This document shows positions 61,878 to 64,000 of a DNA stretch of 64,000 nt, piece after piece. The notes beneath the pieces were generated by a model. It worked only from the letters and a program-made list of their open reading frames with translations. It did not search any database and was not told where the DNA came from. Each line of letters begins with the position of its first letter. Position 1 is the stretch's first letter. The position numbers and the translations under genes were made by a program. Source of the stretch: Bacteroidales bacterium (GTDB lineage: Bacteria > Bacteroidota > Bacteroidia > Bacteroidales > P3); NCBI GenBank assembly GCA_017962665.1, contig JAGCUU010000016.1, forward strand, positions 1-64,000, given 5' to 3'.

Positions 61878-64000
61878 TTAAATTTCAAAACCATAGTTGA
61901 ATAGCATGTCTTTGAATGCCCAGAAGAACAATGGGTCTTTCTGTTTGCCTTCGGAACTATTTTTACTTGCAATAATATGCCAACTTTTGAAACTGTCATC
62001 AGCCAGTTTCATTATCTTGGCCTTGTCAATTGGCTTATAGTTCCATCCACAGTGTAATGTATCCTTGGTGTCTTTAAAGAAGTTGCTGTTGAAATAATCA
62101 ATGCAGTTTTCAACAAGTTTAAGAACGTCATTTGTCTTGCCACTTACATCGCACTGTTGCAGATTGTCGAATTCTGATTCTCCGTCATAACCCCATACAA
62201 TTCTTTCAGATTGTCTTAGTTGTTCGTTTGGATGATGGAAAACCACACCTCCACGAGCAGTGACAACCTTTGGACGATCAATCATTTTGACATTCAAAGC
62301 AGCTGCTTTATTTGCAGGTATACCCTGGTATTGTAGTACCGATTTGATGATTTCTGCAATTTTGTTGTCTTGCTGACTGATGATTTTGAGATAGAGGCTT
62401 CCCATACCTGTAAAACTCATTTTATCTGGCACACCAAATCCCTCTTTCTTAAGGATGAGTCCAACGAAGTATGACACGGCAACAAGATGAATCAGAGGAA
62501 GCGAAATCAGTTTTGATGTGGAAAGATAATCAGAGAAGTGGTAATCGTTGTCGTATTTGAAGAGGAAACTGATTACGTCGGAAGAATCTTCTGCTGTATC
62601 TTTGAACCTTGTGAACCTGTCTTTGAGTTGTTGCGCAAGAGTTGGTAGATAGTTGTCGCAATAATCCCGAATGAATGCGTTGTTCTTTTTGTTGGCACTC
62701 TGTTCATCCAGACCGTCTCCCCAAAGGTCATCGGCTGCAAAACGTGCAGAGTAGGTATAGCTTTCGTTGTCAGTAGGGTCGAAGTATACAATATCCATCG
62801 TACCACCTCCGATATCAATATTCATGAATTTTTCACGAGGTTTCACCCAACCAAGCTTTCTCAGATAGTACCATGGCACAATACTTTCGTCTGGGTGTAG
62901 TTGGTCGTTTAGTTGTTGGTTGTATTTAGTCTGCTTAAGTTCTCCAACATTTTTGCAACTGCAAGCTTTTACGTTAATTCGAGCATTGTTCCAAGCGTCA
63001 TATAGCGTTCTCTGGCTGTTATCGTCCATCGATTGTGGGAAGGTGAAATAGAAGTTGAAATTAATTCCACAGTCGCTAAAAACAGCTTTGTTTTTAAGTA
63101 ACCACATTACTTCATTGAAGAATGTTTCCCTTAGTTTTATGGATTTGCCGTCGCTTTTCCATTTGATATTCTTCTCGTATTTATTTCCTATCTTTTTAGG
63201 ATCGGTCTCTTCATTTAGGAAATAAAAACCGACATTGGCATCTCCAAAAAGATTACAATCAACGGTATTTGTATCAGCCATCCATCTATTCGCTACACAT
63301 ACTGCTGTTCTGATGGGGAATGACAGTTGTGTGTTGGATATTGTTTTGTTGCCAGTATCCAAAAGTATGTCTTCAGGAACGAACTCGCGTTTCATGTTCG
63401 GCAGATAGGTTATGTAGCTTTTGCTGTCGAATAGGCTTACAACTTGGGCTTCAATTTCACTTGAATATTCGAAATCAGAAGGCTCCTCAACAGTGCTTCC
63501 CTTGTCTATAGCATACGCGATATGTGTGTTTGTCGTTCCGAAGTCGACACAATATACCATATTGTTTGTTCCAAGTCTTTTGTAAAGGAATAATGGTAGT
63601 ACGGCACCTTTTGCACCGTTTGTTTCCACTTCAATAAGATCGAAACTTTCGTTAACAGTATAATACTTTGTACAAATAGATTCGTTGATGCTGCGCTCTT
63701 TTGTCTTTACGTTGATTTCTGAGTTGATATTGTCAAGGTTGTAGAAATGGAGTTCAACATTTCCTTTGCAACCAAGCATTACAGAATATTTGTTGTAAGC
63801 CGCATCGTCGTCAATAAGTTTGTAGAATGGAAATATGGACATGTTGAAGATATTCGATGAGGCGTCGTCCATATATACAATGTCTTTTTCGAAATATGTT
63901 CTCTTTAATTCCACGGTTCCTCTCTTCACAGGGATATTAAGAGTTGCAGTAACCGAGCCATTCTTGTTCTGTGTGATGGAATAGAGCTCTTTGTTGGTTC
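61878..64000 (-). CDS. Hsp70/actin-like ATPase, N-terminus beyond the right edge
   Basis: At least 707 residues are visible; the frame is open to the edge. A GTG at 63929 is a possible start, but the upstream codons (TNKELYSITQNKNGSVTATL) read as coding, so the gene is probably longer. A β-rich region of 150+ residues precedes the nucleotide-binding domain, which has the phosphate-1 motif VDFGTTNTHIAY, the phosphate-2 motif DIGGGTMDIVYF and an adenosine-like GMGSLYL. No DnaK substrate domain follows. The N-terminal extension before an Hsp70-like fold is unusual. Confidence 0.85.
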   Translation of the reverse strand, partial: TNKELYSITQNKNGSVTATLNIPVKRGTVELKRTYFEKDIVYMDDASSNIFNMSIFPFYKLIDDDAAYNKYSVMLGCKGNVELHFYNLDNINSEINVKTKERSINESICTKYYTVNESFDLIEVETNGAKGAVLPLFLYKRLGTNNMVYCVDFGTTNTHIAYAIDKGSTVEEPSDFEYSSEIEAQVVSLFDSKSYITYLPNMKREFVPEDILLDTGNKTISNTQLSFPIRTAVCVANRWMADTNTVDCNLFGDANVGFYFLNEETDPKKIGNKYEKNIKWKSDGKSIKLRETFFNEVMWLLKNKAVFSDCGINFNFYFTFPQSMDDNSQRTLYDAWNNARINVKACSCKNVGELKQTKYNQQLNDQLHPDESIVPWYYLRKLGWVKPREKFMNIDIGGGTMDIVYFDPTDNESYTYSARFAADDLWGDGLDEQSANKKNNAFIRDYCDNYLPTLAQQLKDRFTRFKDTAEDSSDVISFLFKYDNDYHFSDYLSTSKLISLPLIHLVAVSYFVGLILKKEGFGVPDKMSFTGMGSLYLKIISQQDNKIAEIIKSVLQYQGIPANKAAALNVKMIDRPKVVTARGGVVFHHPNEQLRQSERIVWGYDGESEFDNLQQCDVSGKTNDVLKLVENCIDYFNSNFFKDTKDTLHCGWNYKPIDKAKIMKLADDSFKSWHIIASKNSSEGKQKDPLFFWAFKDMLFNYGFEI

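Noticed and set aside
63927-63929. GTG at 63929 as the start of the Hsp70-like gene
   Set aside because: The frame stays open and reads like coding sequence up to the window edge, so the true start is probably outside.

Overview
The window looks like a chromosomal segment from a member of the Bacteroidales (Bacteroidota). Evidence is the recurring Bacteroidota-type promoter box (TAnnTTTG) upstream of several genes, a type IX secretion C-terminal domain (CHU_C), families typical of the phylum (DUF2723, DUF3857, DUF4105, a KorA with fused gamma domain, a lipoprotein-like AtpB) and weak Shine-Dalgarno signals. No tRNA, rRNA, CRISPR array, insertion sequence or phage gene was recognised. The gene set (lysine 2,3-aminomutase, arginine deiminase, agmatine deiminase plus N-carbamoylputrescine amidase, histidine ammonia-lyase, 2-oxoacid:ferredoxin oxidoreductase) suggests an anaerobe that uses amino acids. 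No species can be named from the sequence alone.

Layout, left to right. 1-4163 (minus strand): the N-terminal part of kamA, then a GDP-heptose operon (GT4 glycosyltransferase, hddA, gmhA, hddC). 4280-6798 (plus): HtrA-like lipoprotein protease and a MATE exporter. 6820-11437 (minus): aguA, aguB, a formylglycine-generating-enzyme-like protein and sppA. 11640-18832 (plus): S41 protease, a small anchored protein, arcA and a large DUF2723 membrane protein, closed by a clear terminator. 18917-20065: two small unknown genes. 20066-20446: a 380 bp gap with degenerate repeats and a good promoter. 20447-28428 (plus): atpB separated from the other ATP synthase genes, pgk, a YgiQ-type radical SAM protein, an MgtC-family protein and a large CHU_C secreted protein. 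28433-31674 (minus): hutH, a zinc-ribbon coiled-coil protein and a short Nif3. 31816-34904 (plus): a DUF748/AsmA-like protein and a TerB/DnaJ protein. 34963-39674 (minus): two DUF3857 proteins and a DUF4105 protein. 39815-44432 (plus): apt, korA, korB, a terminator, a lipoprotein and a TIGR04076 protein.

44448-64000 is one minus-strand run. Transcription would enter from the right edge. It begins with an Hsp70/actin-like ATPase that continues beyond the window. It then passes through a signal-peptide/coiled-coil protein, a protein sharing that protein's C-terminal domain, a lipoprotein with a degenerate nuclease-like OB fold fused to a trypsin-like protease, an unknown protein, a WG-repeat protein, a 58-residue two-helix membrane protein, a multi-pass membrane protein, a P-loop GTPase-like protein, and two single-span membrane proteins, one with a BACON-like domain. 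It ends with a 2584-residue cyclic beta-1,2-glucan synthase-like enzyme. The eleven genes from 52247 to the right edge are close-packed or overlapping, and none but the protease and the NTPases belongs to a well-understood family. This is the best candidate in the window for an undescribed, probably envelope-spanning, NTP-driven system.
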